The notes beneath the pieces are model-generated. The model did no database searches and had not been told where the DNA came from. It saw nothing but the letters and a program-made list of their open reading frames with translations. A DNA stretch of 48,730 nucleotides, from assembly GCF_905212365.1 (NCBI RefSeq), contig NZ_CAJMEH010000009.1, positions 1 through 48,730 on the forward strand, in the 5' to 3' direction. Positions 25,580 through 34,094 of this stretch are shown piece by piece. The position numbers and the translations under genes were made by a program. The stretch's first letter is position 1. The number at the start of each line of letters is the position of its first letter. The stretch comes from an uncultured Phascolarctobacterium sp. (GTDB lineage: Bacteria; Bacillota; Negativicutes; Acidaminococcales; Acidaminococcaceae).

Positions 25580-25607
25580 AGTATAGCATATTTCAGCGTT
25601 TTGTCAA
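25580..25607 (-). promoter_or_regulatory. Promoter of cstA
   Basis: On the - strand TTGACA (25607-25602), a 16-base spacer and TATACT (25585-25580). The leader to the start codon is about 90 bases. Confidence 0.85.
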
Positions 25608-25656
25608 CGAAATAGTCAGAAAGTCTTGAAACAAAAATACCGGAGTGAGAGAAAAC

Positions 25657-25700
25657 CAAAAAGCTGTTAAGATAGATACAGAAATATCTTCCTAACAGCT
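25657..25700 (-). terminator. Terminator of the small unknown gene
   Basis: On the - strand AGCTGTTA pairs with TAACAGCT, with an inner AGATA/TATCT stem, and runs into five T (25661-25657). Confidence 0.88.
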
Positions 25701-25711
25701 GGAACTATATA

Positions 25712-26206
25712 TTAATGAGGAAAATCGAAATAAGCGGCAGTTTTGCGTCCGGCCTTATTATATGAAAGCTGCCGGTTCGGCAGGTCTGCAATAAATACGG
25801 CCAGGTCCGACCACCCCTTGAGGGAAAAGCAATAGTCCTTGTGATATTTAAAATTAGTCAGCTCCTGCTGCACCGATGGCTCCAAACCATTTTCACAAAC
25901 AAGAACTAAAGCGAACAGGCTGTTCATATGCTCCGTAGTCGTAACTAAATTCTGCATTTTTTGGCGCAGATAATTTAAATAGGGCTGTGCCATAGCCATA
26001 GTTAGCGGCTGCTCAAAGCGCTGCACATAAAGATATTCGTTATGCTGCACGCTGTAGGTTTTAATGCTTGGCACAATAAAATAGCCCTCGTCCGCCGCGT
26101 TCAGCTCCGCAACGAGAGCAAAGGGCAGCTCTTCCGGCGCAGGCTTGCGGTCAAAATAGCGCTGGAGCCGCTGCTGCAAAAGCTGTAAATAGGCTTGTCC
26201 GTCCAT
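25712..26206 (-). CDS. Unrecognised soluble protein
   Basis: A 164-residue protein with no signal peptide or membrane segment and no motif I recognise. It is rich in Gln, Leu and Tyr, with predicted alternating helices and strands. ATG 26206 is chosen because AAGGA lies 10 bases upstream; an ATG at 26224 has no ribosome site. It has its own promoter and terminator, so it is a one-gene unit. Function unknown. Confidence 0.75.
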   Translation of the reverse strand: MDGQAYLQLLQQRLQRYFDRKPAPEELPFALVAELNAADEGYFIVPSIKTYSVQHNEYLYVQRFEQPLTMAMAQPYLNYLRQKMQNLVTTTEHMNSLFALVLVCENGLEPSVQQELTNFKYHKDYCFSLKGWSDLAVFIADLPNRQLSYNKAGRKTAAYFDFPH

Positions 26207-26263
26207 ATTTCTACCGTCCTTCATCTATAAATAGGCGCATTTGCCTCGCTTTTATGCTTCTTT

Positions 26264-26292
26264 AGTATACGCTATCAGCGTCCGCTTGTCCA
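26264..26292 (-). promoter_or_regulatory. Promoter of the small unknown gene, with overlapping palindrome
   Basis: On the - strand TGGACA (26292-26287), a 17-base spacer and TATACT (26269-26264). The palindrome ACGCT-ATC-AGCGT at 26269-26281 lies in the spacer and touches the -10, where a repressor would block polymerase. Confidence 0.8.
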
Positions 26293-26370
26293 TAGACTGT
26301 CGCAAAATCGCTTCTTGGTGTGAAGAATATGCTAATTTTATTTTGTAAGCAACATATAAAGATATTTTTA

Positions 26371-26379
26371 TGATATACT
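26371..26379 (+). promoter_or_regulatory. Probable promoter of pduL
   Basis: TATACT at 26374-26379 has TGA directly upstream (extended -10). No good -35 at the usual distance. Confidence 0.5.
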
Positions 26380-26416
26380 ATAGTTATCCTGATAAAATTT
26401 ATACGAGGTGAGATAC

Positions 26417-26992
26417 ATGCAATTTCCAATTGTTTTGGGCGTCAGCGCCCGTCATGCGCACCTGTGCCGCGAGCATATGGATATTCTTTTCGGTAAGGGC
26501 AGCGAGCTGCATCCTAAAAAAGCCATTGGCCAGCCCGGCCAATATGCTTCCGAAGAACAGATTACTATGGTAACTCCCAAGGATTCTATGAAGCTGCGCG
26601 TTATCGGCCCGCTGCGTCCGGAAACTCAAATCGAGCTTTCTCTGACCGACGCCCGCAAGGTAGGGCTGAACGCGCCTATTCGCAACAGCGGCGACATCGC
26701 AGGCTCGGCAGGCGCTAAGCTTATTGGCCCGGCAGGCGAGCTGGAGCTTAAAGAAGGCATTATTATTGCAGCCCGTCACGTACATCTTTATCCTGAAACT
26801 GCCGCTAAGTACGGCCTTAAGGACGGCGATATTGTAGATATCCAAACGGAGGGCGAACGCAGCCTGACGCTGCATAACGTATTAGTACGCGCAGGCGTAA
26901 AGCACGCCGACGAGGTGCATATCGATACGGACGAAGCCAATGCCTGCAATTTGGACAGCGGCGTCATGGTGAATATCGTTTATCATAAATAA
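26417..26992 (+). CDS. pduL: PduL-type phosphate acyltransferase
   Basis: A 191-residue zinc enzyme that swaps acyl groups between coenzyme A and phosphate (acetyl- or propionyl-phosphate), replacing Pta. The two family repeats are seen as SARHAHL (near 10) and AARHVHL (near 117), which give the zinc-binding histidines. GAGGTG lies 6 bases before ATG 26417. No microcompartment shell or targeting extension is seen, so it is likely a free housekeeping acyltransferase linked to ATP formation by fermentation. Confidence 0.93.
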   Translation: MQFPIVLGVSARHAHLCREHMDILFGKGSELHPKKAIGQPGQYASEEQITMVTPKDSMKLRVIGPLRPETQIELSLTDARKVGLNAPIRNSGDIAGSAGAKLIGPAGELELKEGIIIAARHVHLYPETAAKYGLKDGDIVDIQTEGERSLTLHNVLVRAGVKHADEVHIDTDEANACNLDSGVMVNIVYHK

Positions 26993-27019
26993 AACAGTAA
27001 TCTACGGGGAGGGTTGACA

Positions 27020-28591
27020 ATGAAAAAAAGTGCGGCGTTAGCAGCAGCGCTTGTTCTATGCGCCAGTCAGGCCTGGGCCTATGATAATTTACAAGCGGGC
27101 TACAGCGTTCAGGATAAAGAGCCGTTCTACAAAATGGCCAGCAGTAAGCTGTACGCTTATTCCAACTTCAGCTCGGCGTCCTTAGCTAAGCTGGAGCGCA
27201 TGGACCAAACCAGCGTGCATTTAATAAACTATTATACTGCCGATGAAATGGAAAGTATCCTAGGCGAAAAATTCAGTACAGATTATTTTGTCAAGCAGTA
27301 CGAGAAGATGGCTTTGCTGCAGCGCTCGCAGCTGGATGTGCGCACCGTTCCCAGTCTTCTTGTCGATATGGAGCGTTATGCGGCTCATGAAAATAAAAAT
27401 AATCTTTTGCCGCAGCAGCAGCTTGTTCTTAAAGAACAGCTGCAAAAGCTAAAGCCGATTATTAGCGTAAGTAAAATCAGCGGACGAAATGTTATAAATA
27501 TTTCTTATTTATATAAGCAAAATCAAGACCTGGTAGCCGTGGATACCAGCCTGTTATCCGCTAACGACCGGCTGTATATGTTATCTACGGTAACTATCGA
27601 CGAGCAAGCGCTAGCAGAAACGCAAGCGGACGACGACGCAGCTGATGTAGAGCAGGACAACACATCTAAGACCTATTCTAAAAACGGCAAAACTACAGAA
27701 GCAGGCATGAGCTCCGGTAAATTCAGCAATAAATTAAGCGAAGCCTTAGCCAAAGCTCTGCAGGTTGAAAATGTCAACCCTGACGATATTGATAAAAGCA
27801 AGCTGAAATATTTTGCTCAAGCGCATAATAAGTTCGTCAAAGGCTTTAAAACGCTGGCTCCGATTGACGCTGCCGCACCGGTAAGCTTTACGGACGCTAC
27901 CGCACAGAAAACTATGACGCTGCCGCAGGACTGGTTTTACGGTCAAATACAGTTCAAGGAAAAAGAAGCCGCAGGCACCTTTACTGTGGCCGCATCTTTG
28001 CCGACAATGCAGAAAATAGCCAGTGAATTAGATTATGTAGGTTTATTTTCTATTTTAGATACTGCTCCCGCTCACAGCACAGAAATAGATACGGAAGCAG
28101 GCACTGGTGACGGCGCGGCAGATGTGGTTATTCTGTCGCAAGAAGAGCAGGCTGAAAACGCAGCTTATCAAGCGAAATTGCAGGCTAAAGCGGAAGAAGA
28201 AACTCGTAAGATTCTGCGCAGCTTTGATAGCATGATGTTCACTTGCAGCTTTAGGATCAATGACAAGGATTTTCAAGAAATGCTGGCAATGCCGCGTACC
28301 AATCAGCTGGAAACAGAATTTTTCCTTCAGCAAAGCCTGGAAAATCTGAAGCGTTACAATAACGATTATTTTTCCTTGAAGGACTATTCCTACGACCTTG
28401 ATTTTAGACAAGAAAAAGCCGTTATCAATATTAACAGCAAAATAAGCCTGTTAAAAGATTTTGAGTTTACTAATTTTCTGCGTTTAGCTTCCTTGTCTAA
28501 TAACGTAGGCAGTATGTTATTTTATACGCATAAAAGCGACGCAGCGCCGGATGAGCAAATTATGAAAGATATCGACAAATGGCAATTTTGA
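27020..28591 (+). CDS. Secreted protein of unknown function
   Basis: A 523-residue protein. The first 20 residues (MKKSAALAAALVLCASQAWA, then YD) are a clear signal peptide with an AxA cleavage site, so it goes to the periplasm. Residues ~195-235 form an acidic, low-complexity linker; around 375-395 lies a Glu/Ala-rich helical stretch. No enzyme motif is recognised. ATG 27020 follows GGGGAGGG closely. It lies 27 bases after pduL and may share its transcript, although no functional link is apparent. Confidence 0.85.
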   Translation: MKKSAALAAALVLCASQAWAYDNLQAGYSVQDKEPFYKMASSKLYAYSNFSSASLAKLERMDQTSVHLINYYTADEMESILGEKFSTDYFVKQYEKMALLQRSQLDVRTVPSLLVDMERYAAHENKNNLLPQQQLVLKEQLQKLKPIISVSKISGRNVINISYLYKQNQDLVAVDTSLLSANDRLYMLSTVTIDEQALAETQADDDAADVEQDNTSKTYSKNGKTTEAGMSSGKFSNKLSEALAKALQVENVNPDDIDKSKLKYFAQAHNKFVKGFKTLAPIDAAAPVSFTDATAQKTMTLPQDWFYGQIQFKEKEAAGTFTVAASLPTMQKIASELDYVGLFSILDTAPAHSTEIDTEAGTGDGAADVVILSQEEQAENAAYQAKLQAKAEEETRKILRSFDSMMFTCSFRINDKDFQEMLAMPRTNQLETEFFLQQSLENLKRYNNDYFSLKDYSYDLDFRQEKAVININSKISLLKDFEFTNFLRLASLSNNVGSMLFYTHKSDAAPDEQIMKDIDKWQF

Positions 28592-28658
28592 TTTGCTTGA
28601 TTGATTGGCGCGAGTAATTTATCGCAAATGCGGAAATCGTTTGTGAGAAAAAGCGAAA

Positions 28659-28691
28659 ATTTTACATAATATACATTATCGGACGTAAAAT
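28659..28691. repeat. AT-rich hairpin upstream of lexA
   Basis: ATTTTAC (28659-28665) pairs with GTAAAAT (28685-28691), and inside it ATAAT (28666-28670) pairs with ATTAT (28675-28679). It lies between the secreted-protein gene and the lexA -35. It has no T-run and could be a weak terminator or a binding site. Confidence 0.5.
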
Positions 28692-28709
28692 ATTATATCA
28701 CACTGCTGT

Positions 28710-28738
28710 TTGACGAAATTAGTTTTATCTGTTATAAT
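28710..28738 (+). promoter_or_regulatory. Promoter of lexA
   Basis: TTGACG at 28710-28715, a 17-base spacer and TATAAT at 28733-28738. I looked for the Firmicutes LexA box (GAAC-N4-GTTC) around it and found none. Confidence 0.85.
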
Positions 28739-28783
28739 GAAGCTGCAAAGTAAATCATAAACACTTGATTGGAGGTTCTGAAC

Positions 28784-29449
28784 ATGGGCAGAAGAAAAGC
28801 GCTTCCCCCTGATTTTGATGGCAATTATACCGAAGATATGCTTTCCGAGCGTCAGCGTAATATTTTGAAATTTGTCCGCGATTTTATTAATCATAAGGGC
28901 TATCCTCCCGCAGTACGCGAAATTGGCGCGGCTGTTGGTTTATCTTCCAGCGCCAGCGTACACAATCATTTAAAAAGATTGCAGGAGTTTGGCTTTATTC
29001 AACGCGACGCAGCTAAACCGCGCGCTTTGGAGTTAATGTCTGAAAGCGATGCCTGGAGAAATAAGCTGTTGGTTCCCGTACCGTTAGTTGGTAAGGTTAC
29101 GGCAGGCGTACCGATTTTAGCAGTAGAAAACATCGAAGAAACTTATCCTATTCCCCGCGACCTGATTGGCTGCGACGACGACGTATTTATGCTTTCCGTT
29201 TGCGGCGACAGCATGACTAACGCCGGTATTTTGGATCACGACTATATTATAGCCCGCAAGCAGAATTTTGCTAATAACGGCGATATCGTAGTCGCTTTAA
29301 TCGACGGCGAAGAAACTACGGTTAAGCGTTACTTCCGCGAACTGCGCAGCGTGCGCTTGCAGCCGGAAAACGATAAGTATAAGCCCATCGTAGGCTCCGA
29401 CAATATTCAGGTATTGGGTAAGGTTATCTCCGTTTTCCGTATGCTGTAA
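28784..29449 (+). CDS. lexA: SOS repressor LexA
   Basis: A 221-residue repressor. The N-terminal winged helix has GYPPAVREIGAAVGLSSSAS (40-59). The self-cleavage site is A107-G108 in VTAGVP, and the catalytic pair is S143 (CGDSM) and K181 (TTVKRY). GGAGG lies upstream of ATG 28784; an in-frame TTG at 28769 overlaps that site. It stands alone with its own promoter and terminator. An N-terminal extension of about 20 residues precedes the usual HTH start. Confidence 0.97.
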   Translation: MGRRKALPPDFDGNYTEDMLSERQRNILKFVRDFINHKGYPPAVREIGAAVGLSSSASVHNHLKRLQEFGFIQRDAAKPRALELMSESDAWRNKLLVPVPLVGKVTAGVPILAVENIEETYPIPRDLIGCDDDVFMLSVCGDSMTNAGILDHDYIIARKQNFANNGDIVVALIDGEETTVKRYFRELRSVRLQPENDKYKPIVGSDNIQVLGKVISVFRML

Positions 29450-29518
29450 GCTATTTGAGTGTAAAACAACTGCATAATAGCATTATAGTGACGTCATACT
29501 TATATCAAAACTATCCAG

Positions 29519-29545
29519 AGCAGCTCTATCAAGAGCTGCTTTCTT
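29519..29545 (+). terminator. Terminator after lexA
   Basis: AGCAGCTCT at 29519-29527 pairs with AGAGCTGCT at 29532-29540 around ATCA, followed by TTCTT. Confidence 0.85.
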
Positions 29546-29572
29546 GCTATTCAAAGAATTATGCGCTACAAT
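29544..29572 (+). promoter_or_regulatory. Possible promoter of the macrodomain gene
   Basis: TTGCTA at 29544-29549, 17 bases, then TACAAT at 29567-29572. The -35 overlaps the T-run of the lexA terminator. Confidence 0.5.
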
Positions 29573-29604
29573 AATGATAAGTAAAATAAAGGAGAAAAAT
29601 TTTT

Positions 29605-30540
29605 ATGTCGCATCCTATTAAAGATATTATCGCCAGCGCACAGAACGCTTATGCCGCAGAGCAAAGCACCCGCAATCTAACCGCGCTGCTACAGGCCGTC
29701 AGCAATATTATGCAGGAGGACGCTGAAATATTGATTCCCGTTGTGCCCAATGCTGCGGGCGGCCAAATCAGTATTTTAACCCATACGGCGGAAGACGATT
29801 TAGTTTATGCAGCCGCTTATTCCAGTGCGGACGCCGTCGGCGGCTGCGATACAGCGAACACTATAGCCCGGCCTTTAATAAATTATTGCGAAGCCATTCT
29901 GCAAATGGAAGGAATTGCCGGTATCGTCTTTAACCCCCAGTCCCCTGCTCCCGTTACGCTGCAAAAGAAAATGCTGCGGGAGCTTCTGCAAAACGCGCAG
30001 CAGCAGCCTTTAAAAAGCGGCGTTTCGCTGTGGCGCGGCGACATCACCACGCTGGACTGCGACGTAATCGTCAACGCCGCCAACAGCTCGCTTTTAGGCG
30101 GCGGCGGTGTGGACGGAGCCATTCATCGCGCTGCCGGGCCGCAGCTGTTAGCCGAATGCAAAACTCTGAACGGCTGCCGGACGGGCGAAGCAAAAATTAC
30201 CTTCGGCTACAACTTGCCTGCCCGCTACGTTATCCACACTGTAGGCCCCATTTACGCAGGCAAGGTCAGCCAACGCCTGGAGCTGGCCGACTGCTACCGC
30301 AATAGTCTTAACCTGGCCAGGGAATACCATTTGCACAGCATCGCCTTTCCCGCCATTTCCACCGGCGCTTACGGCTATCCTGTGGAGGAAGCGGCACGCA
30401 TTGCGCTGCTGACCGTAACCCAATGGCTCAACAATAATCCCGACTATGCCATGAAAATTATCCTGACCTGCTATAACAGCGCCGTTTATAAAGCTTACCA
30501 AGAGCTTATCGACGCTGCCAAGCGCGGCGCACTGGCATAA
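29605..30540 (+). CDS. SseB-like domain fused to a macrodomain (ADP-ribose-binding hydrolase)
   Basis: A 311-residue protein in two parts. Residues 1-130 resemble the SseB N-terminal domain (EILIPVV near 41, YAAAYSS near 68, IAGIVFNP near 104). Residues ~140-305 form a macrodomain: RGDIT with D146, VIVNAANSSLLGGGGVDGAI (155-173) and ISTGAYGYP near 250. The second part matches the MacroD/YmdB class that removes ADP-ribose or hydrolyses O-acetyl-ADP-ribose. The combination is not one I know as common. AAAGGAG precedes the ATG. It is a single-gene unit. Confidence 0.88.
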   Translation: MSHPIKDIIASAQNAYAAEQSTRNLTALLQAVSNIMQEDAEILIPVVPNAAGGQISILTHTAEDDLVYAAAYSSADAVGGCDTANTIARPLINYCEAILQMEGIAGIVFNPQSPAPVTLQKKMLRELLQNAQQQPLKSGVSLWRGDITTLDCDVIVNAANSSLLGGGGVDGAIHRAAGPQLLAECKTLNGCRTGEAKITFGYNLPARYVIHTVGPIYAGKVSQRLELADCYRNSLNLAREYHLHSIAFPAISTGAYGYPVEEAARIALLTVTQWLNNNPDYAMKIILTCYNSAVYKAYQELIDAAKRGALA

Positions 30541-30548
30541 AAAAATCA

Positions 30549-30600
30549 GCGTACCCTACTCTGCTTATCCATGCAGAACTTAGGGTACGCTTTTTATTTT
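30549..30600 (+). terminator. Terminator after the macrodomain gene
   Basis: GCGTACCCTA pairs with TAGGGTACGC (30581-30590), with an inner CTGC/GCAG stem, followed by TTTTTATTTT. Confidence 0.93.
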
Positions 30601-30674
30601 TATGTATTCATATAGGTGGAAACAGCGTTTGTTTCCTATCGTGAAACGCTAGGGGAAACATTTATTTTGTTTAT

Positions 30675-33596
30675 TCAGCTGTTGATAATAGCCGTAAACT
30701 TGTCTTTATTGGCTTCGATGGGCTGCTTGCCGCCCACAACGCACAGCAAGCCGTCGCTGAGCATATCCTCCACTACCTTGCCCAAGGCCTGCAAATCGGC
30801 GTTAGTCACGTCCAGCACCTCGTCGCGGATACGCTGACGCAGCTCTTCCGGAATCTGCTTCAAATATTGCAGCGCCGCCTGGTCCAAACGCATACTGTTG
30901 GTCAATGGCGTATCCATACCGCTGATGGTGCCGATAACGTATTTATCCAGCTCGCGGGCAGGAAATTCCACCGTTTGCAGCCAAGCAGGCAGCGTCTTGT
31001 AGGCCTCCAAAGATTTTGCCAGCTGCGGGTCACGGTAAGAAGCGAAAACGCCTAGGCCGTTCAGCTCAAAACGAGCCGTTGCGCCGTAAGCGCCGCCCTG
31101 AATACGAATCTTCGTCCACAGATATTCGTACCGCAAAATGGTTTCCAGCACCCGCATAGCGCCGGTATACTTATGGCCAAATTTGGCAAAGCTGCCGCCT
31201 GCCGCCACATACTGCACCTTGCCCGCCGTGGTGATGCCCTCGTTATGCCCTGGCACAGGCAAAAATTCCGGTGCGACGGCTACGGGAGCCTCCGGCAACT
31301 GAGCCGCAAAGTCCAAACATTGCGCCTTCACCTGCTCCTTATCCTCCGCGTCGCAGGAATAGAACAGCGTAAAGCGGCTCTTTTGGAAAAACAGCGCCAG
31401 CAAGCTTTGCAACTGCTGCAAAACAGCAGCGCCCTGCTCGGCAAAATTATCGCTGAGCTTTTTCAAAAATTGATAATAGCTGAACTGATCCTGCTCGTTG
31501 GCGCGAGCGCCCGCCGCGCAGTAGGAATATAAACGCGCAATAGCGACAGTCTGCCCGCGATTGAAAAATTCATCGTCCCAATCGGTTTTGATTTCTGCCA
31601 GCAGCTCCTGGAAGCGCTGCACATCGTTCAGCAAACTTTCCGTACCGATGGCCTGCAGCAAATCGAAAACATGGGGCAGATTTTGCAGCAAAGCTTTGGC
31701 CTTCACGCTGAAATATAAACGGTAAGCGTCCGCGTTTTCCGCCTCGGAAACGGCGCGCACGTTAAAGGTAATGCCGCCGGTGTACATAATGCCATAAGTA
31801 GACAGCTCCTGATAGCTGTAACGCTTTGTATTGAATTTGCCCAAAACGTCGGACAGCAGGAAGCATAAGGGCAGCTGCGCCGCCGGTACGCCGCTGATAT
31901 CGAAATACCAATTAGTATAAGCAATTTTATTGGTAACGGCAGGAACGAAAACCAAACGCTGATTGGCTTCACCCTCCTCCACTTTTGCAATCCGCTCCGT
32001 CTGACGGCGGATATCGCTGCGCTGCAGAATGGGAATGGAAGCGCGGGCTTCCTCGCTGTCAGGTTCAGCCTGTAAGCGGTGCAGCTCGGCGCATTCGGCA
32101 GCGTACTGCGCCAGCTGCTCTTGCGTCATGCTTGCCTTCAACCGCTGCATTTTTTTCGCGGCGGCAGCCTGGTCGGCCTCCTCCTTGCCCGGCTGGGGCA
32201 GCAGCGTCACGATAACCTTATGCGTATTATCCAGCAGATAATTTTCAATCAGGCTTTCATAATAATTGCTGGCCAAGCCCTGGCGCATGGCGGCCAAAGC
32301 CTGCTCGTAGCGCAGGCCCTCAATCGGGTCGCCGCCGTACAGCCAGGTATCCAGCACGCCCAAACCGTAAATCAAGCCTTTGGGATAAGGCCCAAAATCA
32401 GACTCGCGCAGCTTAAATTCCGTAGAATTCAGCGACGCCTCCAGCAGCTTTTTATCGATGCCGTTAATCGTCAAATCCTGCAAGGTTTTATAAATCACGC
32501 TGATAAATTTATCGCGTAAATCCTTTTCGCTGCCCGCGGCGCGGATGCTGAACACAGGCTGCTGTAAGCTGCCGGTATAGCTGCCGCTGATGTTCTGCCC
32601 TACGCCCGCCGCCAGCAAAGCGCGGCGCAAGGGAGAGGATTCGCTTTCCAATAATACTGCTTCCAGCAAACGCAAGGACATACCGGTCTGTAAATCCACA
32701 GCTTTACCGGTAACTATGGACAATTCATGATAGGTTTTACCCTTGCAGTCCTCCTCTGCATCCACGGGATAGAAGGCTTCCACTTCCGCCGTCCGCGCCA
32801 AAGGCTGCTGCAGAGGAATTTCGGAATGCACCTGACCCGTTCTGCTAAAATGCGACAAATATTCCGCGTCCAGATAGGCCAGCGTGGCGTCGATATCCAT
32901 ATCGCCGTACAAATAGATAAAGGAATTTTCCGGACTGTAATAAGCCTTATGGAAGGCTTCAAACTGCTCCTGCGTCAGCTGCGGAATCGCGTCCGGATAG
33001 CCGCCGGACTCAAAGCGGTAGCAAGTATCGGGGAACAGCGCCTTCATCGCTTCGTTTTCCAAAAAAGCGTCGGGAGAAGAATAAACGCCCTTCATCTCGT
33101 TATAAACAACGCCGTTGTAGCTCAGCTCTCCCTCCGGGCTTTCCAGATTATAATGCCAGCCCTCCTGGCGCAGCGTATATTTATTTTCGTAAAGCAAAGG
33201 ATAAAACACCGCGTCCAGATAAACGTCCATCAAATTATGAAAATCCTTGGCGTTGCGGCTGGCAACGGGATAAACAGTTTTATCTGGATAGGTCATGGCA
33301 TTTAGGAAAGTGTTCAGCGAGCCCTTGACTAAATCTACAAAGGGTTCCTTTAGATGATATTTGCGCGAGCCGCATAAAGAGGAGTGCTCCAAAATATGCG
33401 CTACGCCGGTATCGTCGGCGGGAGGCGTGCGGAAGGCGACGGAAAACACCTTGTTATCATCGTCGTTAGCTAAATACAGCAGTCGCGCGCCGCTCTGCAC
33501 ATGCTCCATTAAATAAACAAGGGAATGCACCTCGTTGACCACGCTGCTTTGCACTACCTTAAAGCCGTGATAAATTTTATTTATTTCCAAATTCAT
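30675..33596 (-). CDS. M16C-family metalloprotease (presequence-protease/insulinase type)
   Basis: A 973-residue peptidase of the PreP/pitrilysin type, four M16 domains in one chain. The inverted zinc motif is HILEH at 67-71, and the downstream Glu ligand lies in the NEMKGVYSSPDAFL-like stretch near 175. No signal peptide is seen, so it is probably cytosolic and degrades short peptides. GGAGG lies 5 bases ahead of the ATG. It is divergent from the RHH gene. The + strand shows several long antisense frames over this gene, which I treat as shadows. Confidence 0.95.
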   Translation of the reverse strand: MNLEINKIYHGFKVVQSSVVNEVHSLVYLMEHVQSGARLLYLANDDDNKVFSVAFRTPPADDTGVAHILEHSSLCGSRKYHLKEPFVDLVKGSLNTFLNAMTYPDKTVYPVASRNAKDFHNLMDVYLDAVFYPLLYENKYTLRQEGWHYNLESPEGELSYNGVVYNEMKGVYSSPDAFLENEAMKALFPDTCYRFESGGYPDAIPQLTQEQFEAFHKAYYSPENSFIYLYGDMDIDATLAYLDAEYLSHFSRTGQVHSEIPLQQPLARTAEVEAFYPVDAEEDCKGKTYHELSIVTGKAVDLQTGMSLRLLEAVLLESESSPLRRALLAAGVGQNISGSYTGSLQQPVFSIRAAGSEKDLRDKFISVIYKTLQDLTINGIDKKLLEASLNSTEFKLRESDFGPYPKGLIYGLGVLDTWLYGGDPIEGLRYEQALAAMRQGLASNYYESLIENYLLDNTHKVIVTLLPQPGKEEADQAAAAKKMQRLKASMTQEQLAQYAAECAELHRLQAEPDSEEARASIPILQRSDIRRQTERIAKVEEGEANQRLVFVPAVTNKIAYTNWYFDISGVPAAQLPLCFLLSDVLGKFNTKRYSYQELSTYGIMYTGGITFNVRAVSEAENADAYRLYFSVKAKALLQNLPHVFDLLQAIGTESLLNDVQRFQELLAEIKTDWDDEFFNRGQTVAIARLYSYCAAGARANEQDQFSYYQFLKKLSDNFAEQGAAVLQQLQSLLALFFQKSRFTLFYSCDAEDKEQVKAQCLDFAAQLPEAPVAVAPEFLPVPGHNEGITTAGKVQYVAAGGSFAKFGHKYTGAMRVLETILRYEYLWTKIRIQGGAYGATARFELNGLGVFASYRDPQLAKSLEAYKTLPAWLQTVEFPARELDKYVIGTISGMDTPLTNSMRLDQAALQYLKQIPEELRQRIRDEVLDVTNADLQALGKVVEDMLSDGLLCVVGGKQPIEANKDKFTAIINS

Positions 33597-33646
33597 ATTG
33601 ACCTCCTGTATTGTAGGTTTTGAAATCTATTTTGCCGCAATGGCAT

Positions 33647-33707
33647 ATGTTGTACATCAGCTCTCGCTTCTCCTTGCGGCTCGCGAATCCCTGTGTACAA
33701 CATTATA
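33647..33707 (-). promoter_or_regulatory. Promoter and 10-base inverted repeat upstream of the M16 protease
   Basis: On the - strand TATAAT (33707-33702) is preceded by TGG (extended -10). ATGTTGTACA at 33647-33656 and TGTACAACAT at 33694-33703 are perfect inverted copies 37 bases apart; one arm overlaps the -10 and the other lies in the leader, so a looping repressor or a long RNA stem is possible. Confidence 0.65.
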
Positions 33708-33769
33708 CCACACAATGATTCTTTCCGTCTTAAAAAGTATGTGAAGCCCATGCGTCCACAGCTTAAGGC

Positions 33770-33798
33770 TTGCACAAATCCCGCAGATTGCCTATAAT
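33770..33798 (+). promoter_or_regulatory. Promoter of the RHH gene
   Basis: TTGCAC at 33770-33775, a 17-base spacer and TATAAT at 33793-33798. The imperfect dyad AGCTTAAGGCT overlaps the -35 side. Confidence 0.8.
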
Positions 33799-33831
33799 AA
33801 GAAGTAAGCTGAAATTTGGAGGGATAGTAAA

Positions 33832-34080
33832 ATGGAAGAAGCGCGCTTTACTCTGCGTATTCACCCCATCATTATGAATAAGATGAAGCATATAGCCAAA
33901 AATAACGGCCGTTCCGTCAATAAAGAAATCGAACAAATTTTAAAATGGGTCGTCGACGATTACGAGCGCAAATGCGGACGCATCGTTTTAAACGTAGACG
34001 AAATGCCCGCGGCGGGCAGCAAGCCCATAAAACCCGTCCCCGACCGTCCCATGGATATGCTTTTCAAAATCGAAAAATAA
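33832..34080 (+). CDS. Arc-like ribbon-helix-helix DNA-binding protein
   Basis: An 82-residue protein whose first ~50 residues match the Arc/CopG RHH fold: strand RFTLRIHP, then helices MNKMKHIAKNNGRSVNKEIE and WVVDDYE. The last 30 residues are a Pro-rich tail. It likely acts as a dimeric repressor. GGAGGG precedes the ATG. No toxin gene is next to it, so it does not look like an antitoxin. It is divergent from the M16 protease, which is a candidate target (inference). Confidence 0.85.
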   Translation: MEEARFTLRIHPIIMNKMKHIAKNNGRSVNKEIEQILKWVVDDYERKCGRIVLNVDEMPAAGSKPIKPVPDRPMDMLFKIEK

Positions 34081-34094
34081 ATGGTTCTCTAATA

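Noticed and set aside
33593..33775. A 60-codon - strand frame between the M16 protease and the RHH gene
   Set aside because: It covers the protease promoter and inverted repeat, has no ribosome site and no family resemblance.
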